Assembly (NCBI RefSeq): GCF_000825685.1
Contig: NZ_CCXM01000001.1
Span: 1,325,828-1,389,827, forward strand
DNA: 64,000 nt
Direction: 5' to 3'
Source: Rickettsia hoogstraalii
GTDB taxonomy: Bacteria > Pseudomonadota > Alphaproteobacteria > Rickettsiales > Rickettsiaceae
The notes beneath the pieces were generated by a model. That model was given only the letters and a program-made list of their open reading frames with translations, did not search any database and was not told the DNA's origin. The translations under genes and the position numbers were made by a program. Below are positions 38,691-49,535 of the stretch, piece after piece. Position 1 is the first letter of the stretch. Every line of letters begins with the position of its first letter.

Positions 38691-39401
38691 GAGTTCTTTA
38701 AATAATTCTAAATCTACTCCATTATCGTTAAGATATTCAGGATGCCATTGAATGCCGATAACAAATTTATGTTTTGTTGATTCAATGGCTTCAATTATTC
38801 CGTCTTCTGCTTTTGCAGATATTATAAGATCGTTACCGAGTTGTTTAACTGCCTGATGATGAGTCGAATTAACCATAGTTTGTAGCCGGTTATTAGCTAT
38901 TTTAGCAAGCTGAGTATTTGCTTCTATATTAATTGCATGCGAAACTATGTTTTTAGGAGGAAGCTGTGTATGATTAATTACAGTGTCAATATAATCAGGA
39001 ATATGTTTAATAAGCGTGCCCTTAAAAATAACGTTTAATAACTGCATACCTCGGCATATTCCTAAAACCGGAATACCTCTCTCTAATGCTTTCTTTAAAA
39101 CTAATATCTCAAAATTATCACGTTCTTCATTAGAAATTACTACATCTTCGGCGTATTCCGGCTCATAAAATTTAGGATGTATGTCCTCATCACCTCCTGG
39201 AATTACAACACCGTCAACAAGTTCCATAAGCTGATTTATTGTATCACTTTGATAAGGTAATAATAGCGGTACACCACCGGCTGCAATAATCGTATCGGTA
39301 TAGTTTCTTCGCAAGGCGTACCATGGAAAAGCAGCGTAACTATATTTTTCACAATTTTGAGCTAAATCAGGTGTAACACCTATTATCGGTTTTTTATGCA
39401 T
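38673..39401 (-). CDS. puuD: Gamma-glutamyl-GABA hydrolase-like class I glutamine amidotransferase (peptidase C26)
   Basis: A 242-residue stand-alone glutaminase-fold hydrolase. The start KKPIIGVTPDL is typical. GVVIPGGDEDIHPKFYEPEY, the nucleophile Cys in VLGICRGMQLLNVIFKGTL (near 114-131), STHHQAVKQLG and the His-Glu pair in GIQWHPEYL complete the C26 pattern. In enterics PuuD frees GABA from gamma-glutamyl-GABA in putrescine breakdown; no other pathway gene is here, so the natural substrate in this organism is open (other gamma-glutamyl compounds are possible). Confidence 0.88.
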   Translation of the reverse strand: MHKKPIIGVTPDLAQNCEKYSYAAFPWYALRRNYTDTIIAAGGVPLLLPYQSDTINQLMELVDGVVIPGGDEDIHPKFYEPEYAEDVVISNEERDNFEILVLKKALERGIPVLGICRGMQLLNVIFKGTLIKHIPDYIDTVINHTQLPPKNIVSHAINIEANTQLAKIANNRLQTMVNSTHHQAVKQLGNDLIISAKAEDGIIEAIESTKHKFVIGIQWHPEYLNDNGVDLELFKELVKVST

Positions 39402-39446
39402 TTTATTATCGTTTTATTATTTTTCTTTCAGCTATATCATTAAGTT

Positions 39447-39544
39447 GTCATTGCGAGCAGTCGTAGACTGCGTGGCAATCTCATGAAATAATAACAAACT
39501 CCTGAGATTGCCGCGTCGTTGCTAACGCAACTCCTCGCAATGAC
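39447..39544. repeat. CGTCATTGCGAG-type palindromic element
   Basis: A 98-base copy starting GTCATTGCGAGCAG and ending CCTCGCAATGAC, between the puuD-like gene and coxA. Confidence 0.83.
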
Positions 39545-39569
39545 CACTTGGCATCCACCAAAGCCGCCA

Positions 39570-41195
<1,626 letters not shown>

Positions 41196-41258
41196 TCACT
41201 TTGTTTGTTCTTGTATGCAATTATGTCATTGTTGTTTGGCTCTAAAAAAGTGCTGTAT

Positions 41259-41400
41259 GTCATTCCTGCAAAAGCAGGAATCCAGGCTTTTCTTTGTCAT
41301 GCTAAACAAGTTTGCCGTATCTCTCTCTTAATTAGTAGATACTGAAATAAATTCAAGATGACTATAAATTTTTCTGGATTCCCGTTTTCACGGGAATGAC
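41259..41400. repeat. GTCATTCC palindromic element (family B)
   Basis: GTCATTCCTGCAAAAGCAGG... pairs with ...GGATTCCCGTTTTCACGGGAATGAC. It occupies most of the 315-base gap between coxA and the decayed gene; the rest shows nothing recognisable. Confidence 0.8.
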
Positions 41401-41483
41401 ATAAAAAATATTGTATTATTTTCCCTAAAAATCAGGAATGTTATACTTAATCTTTTCCCTTTTAAGGTTATTTAAGTGTAATT

Positions 41484-42329
41484 TTAGTATTTTCTCGAGT
41501 TTAATTTGATCTTTTGGTTTATTTTAGTTATTACGTAATTTACAAATGTTGATGCTATTAGATGAACATAAGAATATTTTTTTAAAAATGTAATTGCTTT
41601 CATACGTAATTTCGGTATTACAATTGCTATATCCTGCAAAAGTGATTCAGCATATAGATATTCACATTTTGTTCCCATTCCCATAGAATAACTTAAATAT
41701 TTTCTGATAAAAGGTAACACGGTCTTAAACTCTATTTTTCTGAACCTAAAGACTATATAGGTAAGTCCTTTAAAAGCTGCTATATTTATTTCCTCACTTT
41801 CATTTTTTCTAAGAAAATATAAACAAACTTCTAAAGCTTTCTGATAATTTAATGAATTTTGACAGAAGCTTAAAATAAACTCTTTTTTTTCTTCTTCATT
41901 ATTTAAAGAATAGATTAAACCTTTATCGGTAAATATTTTTAATTTTTTACCAGTAAAAAAATCAACTCCATTTTCAACATATGCTAAGTAAATTTTTCTT
42001 TTTAGTCTTGGTACATAACCTAATATCTCTCAATAAACTAAAAGTTTCTCCATAAATGCGTTTATTACTGCTTTTCAAGTTTTCAAATAATAATGGTAAT
42101 ATTAAATCCTCTTTAATATTATAAAATCTACGTACTAAAAAACCTAAAGTTTGAATTGCTGCAGCTTGCGATAATTCTTCCAGATTCCTTAAATTTTTAG
42201 CAAGATAATCTATTGCATAGTCATAATCTTCATAACGCCCTACATATATAAGATAAAAAAAGTTTTTTTCCACTCAGACCAATCAGCTACATCAGGATGA
42301 TTTTTATATTCTTCCTCACTCATTATCAT
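41484..42329 (-). pseudogene. Decayed helical-repeat protein gene between coxB and coxA
   Basis: Read on the complement from ATG 42329 (or 42323): MSEEEYKNHPDVADWSEWKK, then a one-base shift near 42265 into NFFYLIYVGRYEDYDYAIDY... (to a stop at 41974). A second shift leads into a long frame that includes KKLKIFTDKGLIYSLNNEEE and LPFIRKYLSYSMGMGTKCEY and ends at 41484. The helix-rich pattern (LAKNLRNLEELSQAAAIQTLGFLVRRFYN...) resembles HEAT-type or similar repeats. The family is not identified. At least two frameshifts make a functional product unlikely. Confidence 0.6.
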
Positions 42330-42333
42330 ATAA

Positions 42334-43281
42334 TTAGTTAGCCGCCAATTTTGGATTCTCGCCATTCATGGCCGTCTTGTTCTTGCTTGCAATCCAATTG
42401 TCGAAATCCTCTTTGCTTACTACTTCTATAGCAATCGGCATGAAGCCGTGATTGATGCCGCATAGTTCGGAGCATTGCCCGTAATATACACCTTTCTTGG
42501 CAACTCTTGTCCATGTTTCGTTAATTCTTCCAGGCACTGCATCTATTTTAAACCCAAGTGACGGAACGGCAAAACTATGTATTACGTCACCTGCGGTAAT
42601 GAGAAACCTTACGGTAGCATTTTCAGGGATAACAATTCGATTATCAACGTCTAATAATCTTTTTTGGTCAGGTTTTAAATTCTCATCAGAGATCATTACG
42701 CTATCAAATTCTAAATTATCATGATCAGGATATATATAATGCCAATACCATTGATAACCTACTACTTTAATAGTTAAATCTGTTTCGGGTATTTTTTCGG
42801 CATGACGCAATATTCTAAAAGACGGCACTGCAATAATAACTAAAATTATAATAGGTATTACAGTCCAAATTATTTCTATTAAAACATTATGTGAAAATTT
42901 TGCCGGTACTGGATTATTTTTTGCATTAAATCTGATACATACAAAGCCGAGTAATCCGGCAACGAATAAAACAATAGCTGTTGAGATATAAAGCAGAAAA
43001 TTATGAAAATGATGTAATTCCTCCATAATCGGGCTTGCCGGCGGCTGGAACGTTACCTGCCAAGGTAACGGCTCGGAGGCAAAGCAGCTACTACTAACAA
43101 TTAAAAAACAAATTAAAGCAATAGACATCTTCCAAAACTTCGCTTCTAGAGGTAATTTATACATCGAGCCTAGACTCGCATCTGCACGATTGCTTATGTA
43201 TGCTGCGGTGCGAAGTGAAGTGTCTCCTTTAAATTCCTCTCTATAAGCTGGTTTGGAAAGATGTCTAATAATATTTTTCAT
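42334..43281 (-). CDS. coxB: Cytochrome c oxidase subunit II with an RPE in the N-terminus
   Basis: Carries the binuclear CuA centre that accepts electrons from cytochrome c. 315 residues: two membrane helices (about 95-140), then the CuA domain. The ligand set is complete: His in [14 protein letters not shown], and [12 protein letters not shown] (Cys, Glu, Cys, His, Met). Residues 6-53 ([20 protein letters not shown], then [20 protein letters not shown], then AKFWKMS) are an in-frame RPE-1 of 144 bases. The signal sequence ([15 protein letters not shown]) starts only after it, at about residue 54. Either the long form is exported with an unusual N-extension or an internal start (Met in KMSIAL) is used. 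Confidence 0.96.
   Translation of the reverse strand: MKNIIRHLSKPAYREEFKGDTSLRTAAYISNRADASLGSMYKLPLEAKFWKMSIALICFLIVSSSCFASEPLPWQVTFQPPASPIMEELHHFHNFLLYISTAIVLFVAGLLGFVCIRFNAKNNPVPAKFSHNVLIEIIWTVIPIIILVIIAVPSFRILRHAEKIPETDLTIKVVGYQWYWHYIYPDHDNLEFDSVMISDENLKPDQKRLLDVDNRIVIPENATVRFLITAGDVIHSFAVPSLGFKIDAVPGRINETWTRVAKKGVYYGQCSELCGINHGFMPIAIEVVSKEDFDNWIASKNKTAMNGENPKLAAN
43123..43266 (-). repeat. RPE-1-type palindromic element in coxB
   Basis: The arms AGACATCTTCCAAAA (43123-43137) and GGTTTGGAAAGATGTCT (ending 43266) are inverted repeats. 144 bases, exactly 48 codons, frame preserved. Confidence 0.9.
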
Positions 43282-43364
43282 AGCACATATAAAGTTATTT
43301 CTATATATAATATAAATGTATATACAGTTTTATTAAAGTAAAAATAGATAAATTTTTGTAAAAA

Positions 43365-43877
43365 CTATATATTTTTAATAATATTTGAGCTAGAAAGTGT
43401 GCCTATATTAGGATGTTGCAGTAAGTCAATAACTTCTATTACTTTCGCATTTATTAATTTTGCTTGAATTTGTTTATTTATTAACTGAGGATCGTGCTTT
43501 GTTACAGCGATTACAGAAGGACAAATATTTTGCACTAACCGAGCGTAATCATTAAAATCTTTTAGTTTAGGTAATATAAGTACTTTATCAACAAATGTGA
43601 AAGAACTTAAAATTTTTGCTCGTTGTAATTGACTATGAATAGGTTGACGTTTTTTATATTTAATAATTGTTTCATCCGGCTCTAAAGCAACGATTAAGTA
43701 TTTACCTTGTTTTTTAGCTTTGCATAGAAATTCTATATGACCGTAATGTAATAAATCAAAACAACCGCCTACTAGAACTATTTCACTATTTATAGGACAG
43801 TTTTTATTTAAAGAAATATTCTCATAATATTCTATTTTGGGCAATTTGACAGCATTATGGTTAGATGAGCAGGACAT
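43365..43877 (-). CDS. Cytidylyltransferase-like nucleotidyltransferase (RfaE domain II type)
   Basis: A 170-residue single-domain nucleotidyltransferase. The class motif GGCFDLLHYGHIEFLCKAKK (HxGH form) is at about 33-52, VALEPDE follows, and the C-terminal TLSSSNIIKNI matches the (T/S)xSS(T/S)xII signature. Relatives activate heptose-phosphate, glycerol-3-phosphate or similar with ATP or CTP for envelope polymers. Rickettsia lacks an evident heptose pathway here, so the substrate is not assigned. It stands alone; the strong promoter region at 43981 belongs to the divergent M23 gene. Confidence 0.8.
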   Translation of the reverse strand: MSCSSNHNAVKLPKIEYYENISLNKNCPINSEIVLVGGCFDLLHYGHIEFLCKAKKQGKYLIVALEPDETIIKYKKRQPIHSQLQRAKILSSFTFVDKVLILPKLKDFNDYARLVQNICPSVIAVTKHDPQLINKQIQAKLINAKVIEVIDLLQHPNIGTLSSSNIIKNI

Positions 43878-43980
43878 AAGTTAATAAAAATTAACTTATA
43901 TAAAAAATTTAATTTTAATCAATAAAAAACTAATAAAACAGAAATAAAACAGAAATAAAACAAAATTTTACAATTTTCTA

Positions 43981-44009
43981 TTGTAATTTGTTTGTATATT
44001 GTATATAAT
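43981..44009 (+). promoter_or_regulatory. Sigma-70-like promoter of the M23 peptidase gene
   Basis: TTGTAA (43981-43986) and TATAAT (44004-44009), 17 bases apart, 54 bases before ATG 44063. Confidence 0.55.
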
Positions 44010-44062
44010 TCATATTATTATTAGTAATGAAAAATTGATTCAAATTCTTCAGAGCAATTTTA

Positions 44063-45427
44063 ATGAATGATACAGCACTATCTTATGATTTTAATGACAT
44101 ATTACCATCATCTTTTATTAGTGCAAGTCTCAGGAAAATTCTCACCTCTTCCTCCTTATTATTATTTATAGCATTAGTTGTTTTTGTCTCTTTTGCCGTT
44201 AATAATTATGTTAACGACACTTTATCCATAACTTTAGTACAACCTGATAGTAGTGAAGAAGAAACAATTTCATTTAAAGAAGTAGTAGTAAAAAAAGGCG
44301 ATACTATAAAGTCAATTTTGATAGAACAACATATCCCTAAAAATGAAATAGAAAAAATTGTAAGTTTAATAAAAGAAGGAAAATTATCTTCTGCTCTTAA
44401 AATAGGGCAGCAAATTACTTTTGAATATGAAACAAAAATTACCGAAAACGAAGATGAAGGTTTAACTTCAGAGGTAACATTCTTAAATAAAATCGTTATA
44501 ATTATCGATAAGCTAAAAACTATTGAAGTAATTAGAGAAGGTGATAATTTTAAAGTTGAAGAAATTATAGTACCTTTAAGTAAAAAAGTTGCTAAATCGT
44601 CGGTAAGTATTGAATCAAATTTTATGTCAGCCCTTAAAAAACTAGGTTTATCGAATAATAGTATAATAGAGCTGATTAATGCTTATGCTTATCAAATCGA
44701 TTTTCAGCGTCAAATAAAAAGCGGAGATACCGCAACCGTAATAACGGAAAAATACGTAACGGAAGACGGTAAATTTTCTCACCACGGTAAAATTCTATAT
44801 GTTTCATTAAATCTTTCAGGGAAAGAATATAATATATATCGTTATTCTCATGACAATAATGCAAATAATCATGCATTTTTTTCCGAAGATGGTAAAAGCG
44901 TAAAAAGAAGCTTACTTAAAACTCCGCTAAAAGTTATAAAAGTTTCTTCACATTACGGTAATAGAAAGCATCCGATACTCGGTTATACTAAAATGCATAA
45001 GGGAGTTGACTTTGCAGCTCCAACCGGTACGCCTATATATTCCGCAGGAAACGGAGTTATAACGGAGATAGGTTGGAAGTCAGGTTATGGAAAATTTATT
45101 CAGGTAAAACATAGTGGTACGCTATCTACTGCTTATGCTCATGCTTCAAATTTTGCAAAAAATTTAAAAGTGGGAAGCATAGTAAAACAGGGGCAGGTTA
45201 TAGCATATGTCGGAAGTACCGGCAGAGCTAGCGGACCACATTTGCATTATGAAGTTAAAATTGACGGCAAACATGTTAATCCTATGTCGGTTAAAACAAC
45301 ACCGGGTGTAGAATTAAACGGAAAAAATTTAGAGAAATTTAAACAATTTAAAAAAGAAATAAAAACTTTAAATGTTAAGCTTGATAAGGAATTGCAAGCC
45401 GGTAAAGCAGTTGAAACTTCTTTGTAG
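44063..45427 (+). CDS. M23 (LytM) zinc endopeptidase with OapA/LysM-like N-terminal part
   Basis: A 454-residue membrane-anchored murein endopeptidase that cuts stem-peptide cross-links. A single membrane helix is at about 31-50 (SSLLLFIALVVFVSFAV). A LysM/Opacity-associated-like region (VVVKKGDTIKSILIEQHIPKNEIEKI) follows, then the M23 core from about 295 to 400: H-x-D zinc site in MHKGVDFAAPTGTPIYSAG, AYAHASNF, and HLHYEV with the final zinc His. All catalytic positions are intact. It is expressed from its own promoter. Confidence 0.93.
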   Translation: MNDTALSYDFNDILPSSFISASLRKILTSSSLLLFIALVVFVSFAVNNYVNDTLSITLVQPDSSEEETISFKEVVVKKGDTIKSILIEQHIPKNEIEKIVSLIKEGKLSSALKIGQQITFEYETKITENEDEGLTSEVTFLNKIVIIIDKLKTIEVIREGDNFKVEEIIVPLSKKVAKSSVSIESNFMSALKKLGLSNNSIIELINAYAYQIDFQRQIKSGDTATVITEKYVTEDGKFSHHGKILYVSLNLSGKEYNIYRYSHDNNANNHAFFSEDGKSVKRSLLKTPLKVIKVSSHYGNRKHPILGYTKMHKGVDFAAPTGTPIYSAGNGVITEIGWKSGYGKFIQVKHSGTLSTAYAHASNFAKNLKVGSIVKQGQVIAYVGSTGRASGPHLHYEVKIDGKHVNPMSVKTTPGVELNGKNLEKFKQFKKEIKTLNVKLDKELQAGKAVETSL

Positions 45428-45433
45428 GATAGT

Positions 45434-45601
45434 CGTCATTGCGAGCGACTGAAGGCGTTGCTCGCGTGGATCGATTTTCCGTCATTGCGAGAAGAATTAC
45501 ATAGTAATTCGACGAAGCAATCCAGTTAAAAATTCTGATTTACAGAATTTTTTTTATTTGTTTTTCTGGATTGCCACGTCGCTTCGCTCCTCGCAATGAC
45601 G
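45434..45601. repeat. Two nested CGTCATTGCGAG elements
   Basis: A half element starts at 45434 and a complete one spans 45480-45601, with an AT hairpin core AAAAATTCTGATTTACAGAATTTTTT. It fills the gap before lspA. Confidence 0.82.
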
Positions 45602-45677
45602 ATTCGGTATCCGCACAACAAAGCTTACAGCTGTTTGCAACGACGATTCTAGTATTCAACTCATTCACAAAACATCT

Positions 45678-46268
45678 ATGTTCCTACTCCTAAAAAAACT
45701 ATATATAACATTGGCTCGTAGTAGTCGTATAATAATAACCTTAGTGATTATTGATCAGTTAAGTAAATGGTGGTTTATTGATAATTTGAGATGGAAACCA
45801 GGCTTAATGCTCAAGGTTACTTCTTTCTTAAATATGGTTTATACTTGGAATTACGGTATTAGTTTTGGTCTAATGCGTGAATATTATCAATATAGCAATG
45901 CTATTTTTTTAATAACTAACACGCTTATTGTCTGTTATTTATATTATTTGATGATATTTTCAAAAACAATAGGGAGTTTTGCAGGTTATAGCTTTGTAAT
46001 CGGCGGAGCTGTTGGTAATCTAATTGATAGATTTTTTAGAGGAGCAGTTTTTGACTTCATCCATTTTCATTATCAGAATTATAGCTTCCCCGTATTTAAT
46101 TTAGCTGATTGCTTTATTACAATAGGAGTAATTATCCTAATAGAAGATTATTATAGTACTAAAAAAGTTATTGAAGAAAAGGCTAAAGGGAATTATGATA
46201 ATGCTCAAATTGAAGCTATGGCTGAAAAAATTCGTAATGTCGAACAAGGCAATGACGATAAAATATAA
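45678..46268 (+). CDS. lspA: Lipoprotein signal peptidase (SPase II)
   Basis: Removes signal peptides from diacylglyceryl-prolipoproteins in the inner membrane. 196 residues, four hydrophobic helices. Motifs are IDQLSKWWF (about 27-35), the catalytic Asp in [20 protein letters not shown] (about 110-130) and the second catalytic Asp in [15 protein letters not shown] charged C-terminal tail of about 35 residues ([12 protein letters not shown]...) extends beyond the core. The BamF-like lipoprotein gene follows after 21 bases. Confidence 0.96.
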   Translation: MFLLLKKLYITLARSSRIIITLVIIDQLSKWWFIDNLRWKPGLMLKVTSFLNMVYTWNYGISFGLMREYYQYSNAIFLITNTLIVCYLYYLMIFSKTIGSFAGYSFVIGGAVGNLIDRFFRGAVFDFIHFHYQNYSFPVFNLADCFITIGVIILIEDYYSTKKVIEEKAKGNYDNAQIEAMAEKIRNVEQGNDDKI

Positions 46269-46289
46269 TTTTAATTAAAGGTGTATTAA

Positions 46290-46538
46290 GTGAAAAAGAT
46301 TTTTTTATTATTTACTGTTTTATTAATTACTTCTGCTTGTAGTAAAAAGTTAAAAGAAACTGTAGGTATATCAACAGCCGGACCTAATGAGTATCAAGTA
46401 CAGCGTGCTAAAGCACTAGAAGTTCCGCCTCATTATTATTTACCTGATCCTGGGAATAGTAAAACAACTTACAGTAAGGTAAAAGGACAAGATGAATTTA
46501 ATGAAGGTGAACAAGCCTTAATGCAGGACATGAATTAA
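46290..46538 (+). CDS. BamF-like (DUF3035) outer-membrane lipoprotein
   Basis: An 82-residue lipoprotein with GTG start at 46290 behind AAAGGTG. Signal LLFTVLLITSACS gives lipobox Cys 17. The rest (TAGPNEYQVQRAKALEVPPH then YYLPDP) carries the DUF3035 hallmark (P-E-x-x-V-x-R-x-x-x-L-x-x-P-P). In Caulobacter this family includes BamF of the outer-membrane assembly complex. It follows lspA, its usual neighbour in alphaproteobacteria. Membership in a Bam complex here is inferred. Confidence 0.75.
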   Translation: MKKIFLLFTVLLITSACSKKLKETVGISTAGPNEYQVQRAKALEVPPHYYLPDPGNSKTTYSKVKGQDEFNEGEQALMQDMN

Positions 46539-46545
46539 GAATTGT

Positions 46546-46801
46546 GTCATCCCGTGGCTTGACCAGCGTTGTTGCATGGCTCGTTTTATGTCATTCCCGC
46601 GTAGGCGGGAATCCACTTTGTCATCCCGCGACTTGATCGCGGGATCCAGCTTTAAATACTAATAGCTATTAGTATTTAAAATTGTTTTTATGGACCCCGT
46701 GGTCGAGCCACGGGGTGACAGTAAAGGTTACTGGATTTCCGCTTTCTCGGGAATGAAATAAAACGAGCCATGCAACAACGCTGGTCAAGCCACGGGATGA
46801 C
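46546..46801. repeat. 256-bp four-layer nested palindrome
   Basis: The outer arms (46546-46589 and 46758-46801) match over more than 40 bases: GTCATCCCGTGGCTTGACCA then GCGTTGTTGCATGGCTCGTT. Inside is a family B pair (TCATTCCCGCGTAGGCGGGA / TTTCCGCTTTCTCGGGAATG), then a CCCGCGACTTGATCGCGGG / CCCCGTGGTCGAGCCACGGGG pair, and at the centre a perfect 30-base palindrome (46651-46680). It occupies the whole gap between the BamF-like gene and murD. Confidence 0.9.
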
Positions 46802-46833
46802 AGTTTCTCGCTCACCCCTTCAATTACAAAATC

Positions 46834-48321
46834 ATGAATTCTCATACAAAACAAAAAATAGGTGTTTTTGGGCTTGGTAAAACCGGTATATCGGTTTATG
46901 AAGAGCTGCAAGGTAAATGTGACGTAATTGTTTATGACGATCTAAAAGCAAATAGAGATATATTTGAAGAATTATATATAGTCAAATCATTTGACTATAG
47001 TAAAACCGCTATTGCTGCTTTATCTGATTCAAGATGGCAAAATTTAGATAAAATTGTCTTAAGCCCTGGAATTCCTTTAACGCATAAGATAGTAGGTATT
47101 GCAAAAAATTTTAATATTCCAATCATTTCCGATATAGATTTATTATTTGAAAAATCAAAAAATTTAAACTTTATCGCCGTAACTGGTACAAACGGTAAAA
47201 GTACTACTACTGCTTTAATAAGCCATATCTTAAATAGTAACGGTTTAGACTATCCGGTTGCCGGTAATATTGGAGTTCCTGCTTTGCAAGCTAAAGCAAG
47301 TAAGGATGGATATATACTTGAATTGTCTTCTTTTCAGCTAGATCTAGTAAAAACCTTTACAGCTAAAATAGCTGTGCTTCTTAATATAACTCCCGACCAT
47401 TTGGATAGACATCAAGACATGACCGGTTATATTGCAGCAAAATCTAAGATTTTTGATCGAATGGATATAGATAGTTATGCAGTAATTAATATTGATAATG
47501 ATTATTGTCGTGAAATTTTTATAACATTGCAGCAGGAGCAGCGTATAAAACTAATTCCTTTTTCGGTTACTAAAATTCTTGAAAACGGCATTTCGGTAGT
47601 TGATGATAAAATTAACGATAATTTTTTTGATAATATAAGTTCAGAAAGCTTTAGACAAGATGAATTTCAAGGCAAGCCTGCGGAGCGTATAAAAATATGT
47701 GAGCACAGGCGAGGCCTGCAAAATTCGCTTGTATCAAGTTTTCTGAATTATGCTGTACCTTTTAATAAAAATTTGCAAGGAGCTCATAATTATGAGAATA
47801 TTGCTGCAAGCTATGCAGTAGCTAAAATAATAGGAGTAGAGTCTAAAAAAATACTTGAGTCTATAAGTAGTTTTCAAAGTTTACCTCATAGAATGCAATA
47901 TATCGGTAGTATAAATAATATAAGTTTTTATAATGATAGTAAAGCAACAAATGCCATATCTGCCGTACAATCAATTAAAGCACTAGATAATATTTACTGG
48001 CTTGCGGGAGGAATCCCTAAAGAGGGCGGTATTGAGGAAATAAAGCCTTATTTCAGTAAAATTAAGAAAGCTTATTTTTATGGTCAAGCTAAAGAAATAT
48101 TTGCAAATACTGCTAAGAATATAGTAGATTTTGTAATATGTGATAATCTTGAGCAGGCTTTTGATCTGGCTTATAAGGATGCAGTAGGTGATAACGCGGA
48201 GGTAAAAAATATCTTGTTAGCACCTAGTTGTAGCTCATATGATCAGTTTAAAAATTTTAAAGAGCGTGGCGAGTTGTTTATAAAGTTATCCAAACGTCAT
48301 TGCGAGGAAATTACAAAGTAA
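46834..48321 (+). CDS. murD: UDP-N-acetylmuramoylalanine-D-glutamate ligase with repeat insert and repeat-derived C-terminus
   Basis: Adds D-Glu to UDP-MurNAc-L-Ala in the cytosol. 495 residues; Mur ligase domains with the ATP P-loop [14 protein letters not shown] (about 112-125), the central SSFQLDLV and [10 protein letters not shown], and C-terminal [15 protein letters not shown] and [14 protein letters not shown]. Residues about 270-308 ([20 protein letters not shown], then [19 protein letters not shown]) are an in-frame palindromic element like that in addB. The last residues (KRHCEEITK) are translated from a CGTCATTGCGAG element that starts at 48295. All catalytic motifs are kept. It heads a murD-ftsW-murG cluster. 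Confidence 0.95.
   Translation: MNSHTKQKIGVFGLGKTGISVYEELQGKCDVIVYDDLKANRDIFEELYIVKSFDYSKTAIAALSDSRWQNLDKIVLSPGIPLTHKIVGIAKNFNIPIISDIDLLFEKSKNLNFIAVTGTNGKSTTTALISHILNSNGLDYPVAGNIGVPALQAKASKDGYILELSSFQLDLVKTFTAKIAVLLNITPDHLDRHQDMTGYIAAKSKIFDRMDIDSYAVINIDNDYCREIFITLQQEQRIKLIPFSVTKILENGISVVDDKINDNFFDNISSESFRQDEFQGKPAERIKICEHRRGLQNSLVSSFLNYAVPFNKNLQGAHNYENIAASYAVAKIIGVESKKILESISSFQSLPHRMQYIGSINNISFYNDSKATNAISAVQSIKALDNIYWLAGGIPKEGGIEEIKPYFSKIKKAYFYGQAKEIFANTAKNIVDFVICDNLEQAFDLAYKDAVGDNAEVKNILLAPSCSSYDQFKNFKERGELFIKLSKRHCEEITK
47641..47757 (+). repeat. SFRQDEF-type palindromic element in murD
   Basis: Encodes [20 protein letters not shown] and onward to SSFLNYAV, closely like the addB insert. About 117 bases, 39 codons. 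The arms AGAAAGCTTTAGACAAGATG and CTTGTATCAAGTTTTCT are imperfectly inverted. Confidence 0.82.
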
Positions 48322-48386
48322 TTGACGAAGCAATCTCAGGATATTTGATGAGATTGCCACGCTCCTTATAGTCGCTCGCAATGACG
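48295..48386. repeat. CGTCATTGCGAG element overlapping the murD end and ftsW start region
   Basis: 92 bases. The left end gives the last nine murD codons and stop; the right end (CAATGACG) supplies a spurious in-frame ATG (48381) before ftsW. Confidence 0.87.
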
Positions 48387-48401
48387 AAAAGGATATATAA
48401 C

Positions 48402-49535
48402 ATGAATAACGAAATATCTAATAATTTTATAAAATTATGGTGGCGGAGTACCGATAGGCAAATAATAATTTCTTTAATTATCTTATTTGCTTTTAGTCTA
48501 ATGCTTGTTACTACCTCAGGTTCAGCAGTAGCAAGTAGAATAGGGCTTGAGGAAAGTTATTTTGCATCTAGACAAATATTTTATTTAGCTGCCGCTTCAG
48601 GGCTTATATTATTATTTTCATGTCTTAATAAAAAATGGTTAAGGCGTTTTGCAATAGTTGGGTTTATTGCTAGTATAGTTTTATTAATAGCAGTTAAATT
48701 TTTTGGTTATGAAGTAAAAGGGGCAGTGCGATGGATTAATATTTTAGGTCTATCTATTCAGCCTTCGGAATTTATCAAACCGTTTTTTGCAGTCGTTACG
48801 GGCTGGATATTATCGCTAAAATTTAATGATGATTTTCCAAGTTTTACGATTTGTGTAATACTTTATTCTATTGTTGCTATTCTTTTAATTATTCAGCCGG
48901 ATTTTGGAATGCTTGTAATGATTACGGCAGTTTTCGGTATTCAGCTGTTTATTGCGGGTATGCCGATATTTTGGATTGTTCTAGCCGGTTTTTTAGGAAT
49001 GATAGGAGTAACTATCGCTTATTTTTGGTTACCGCACGTCACGCAAAGAATTAATTCATTTTTAGATCCCGATAGTAGCGAGAATTATCAAGTTAGTAAG
49101 TCTCTTAAGGCTTTTGAGCATGGCGGTTTATATGGACGCGGTCCAGGGGAGGGAGCAGTAAAGCAGGTGCTACCTGACTCACATACGGATTTTATTTTTG
49201 CTGTAGCAGGTGAGGAGTTTGGAGCTATTATTTGCCTTATTGTTATAGGTATATTTGCTTTTATAGTATTAAGAAGTCTTATTAAATTATTAAACGAAAC
49301 AGATAAATTTGTACAATTCGCTGCTAGCGGTATAATTGCACAATTAGGGCTTCAGGCAATAATCAATATGGGTGTGACTTTACATTTACTTCCTACTAAA
49401 GGTATGACATTGCCGTTTATTAGTTATGGTGGTTCTTCAACGCTTGCAATAGCTATCGCTACCGGTATGCTTCTTGGCTTTACAAGACACAGAATACCTT
49501 TAAATTCGTACAAAATTCGTAATATTGAAATATGA
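48402..49535 (+). CDS. ftsW: Septal peptidoglycan polymerase FtsW (SEDS)
   Basis: A SEDS-family glycosyltransferase that polymerises lipid II at the septum. 377 residues from ATG 48402, with AAAAGGA ten bases upstream; the in-frame ATG at 48381 belongs to a repeat end. About ten membrane helices. Landmarks are [19 protein letters not shown] (with the conserved Glu), [41 protein letters not shown] and [18 protein letters not shown]. Its position between murD and murG marks it as FtsW rather than RodA. The stop overlaps the murG start (ATGA). Confidence 0.95.
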   Translation: MNNEISNNFIKLWWRSTDRQIIISLIILFAFSLMLVTTSGSAVASRIGLEESYFASRQIFYLAAASGLILLFSCLNKKWLRRFAIVGFIASIVLLIAVKFFGYEVKGAVRWINILGLSIQPSEFIKPFFAVVTGWILSLKFNDDFPSFTICVILYSIVAILLIIQPDFGMLVMITAVFGIQLFIAGMPIFWIVLAGFLGMIGVTIAYFWLPHVTQRINSFLDPDSSENYQVSKSLKAFEHGGLYGRGPGEGAVKQVLPDSHTDFIFAVAGEEFGAIICLIVIGIFAFIVLRSLIKLLNETDKFVQFAASGIIAQLGLQAIINMGVTLHLLPTKGMTLPFISYGGSSTLAIAIATGMLLGFTRHRIPLNSYKIRNIEI

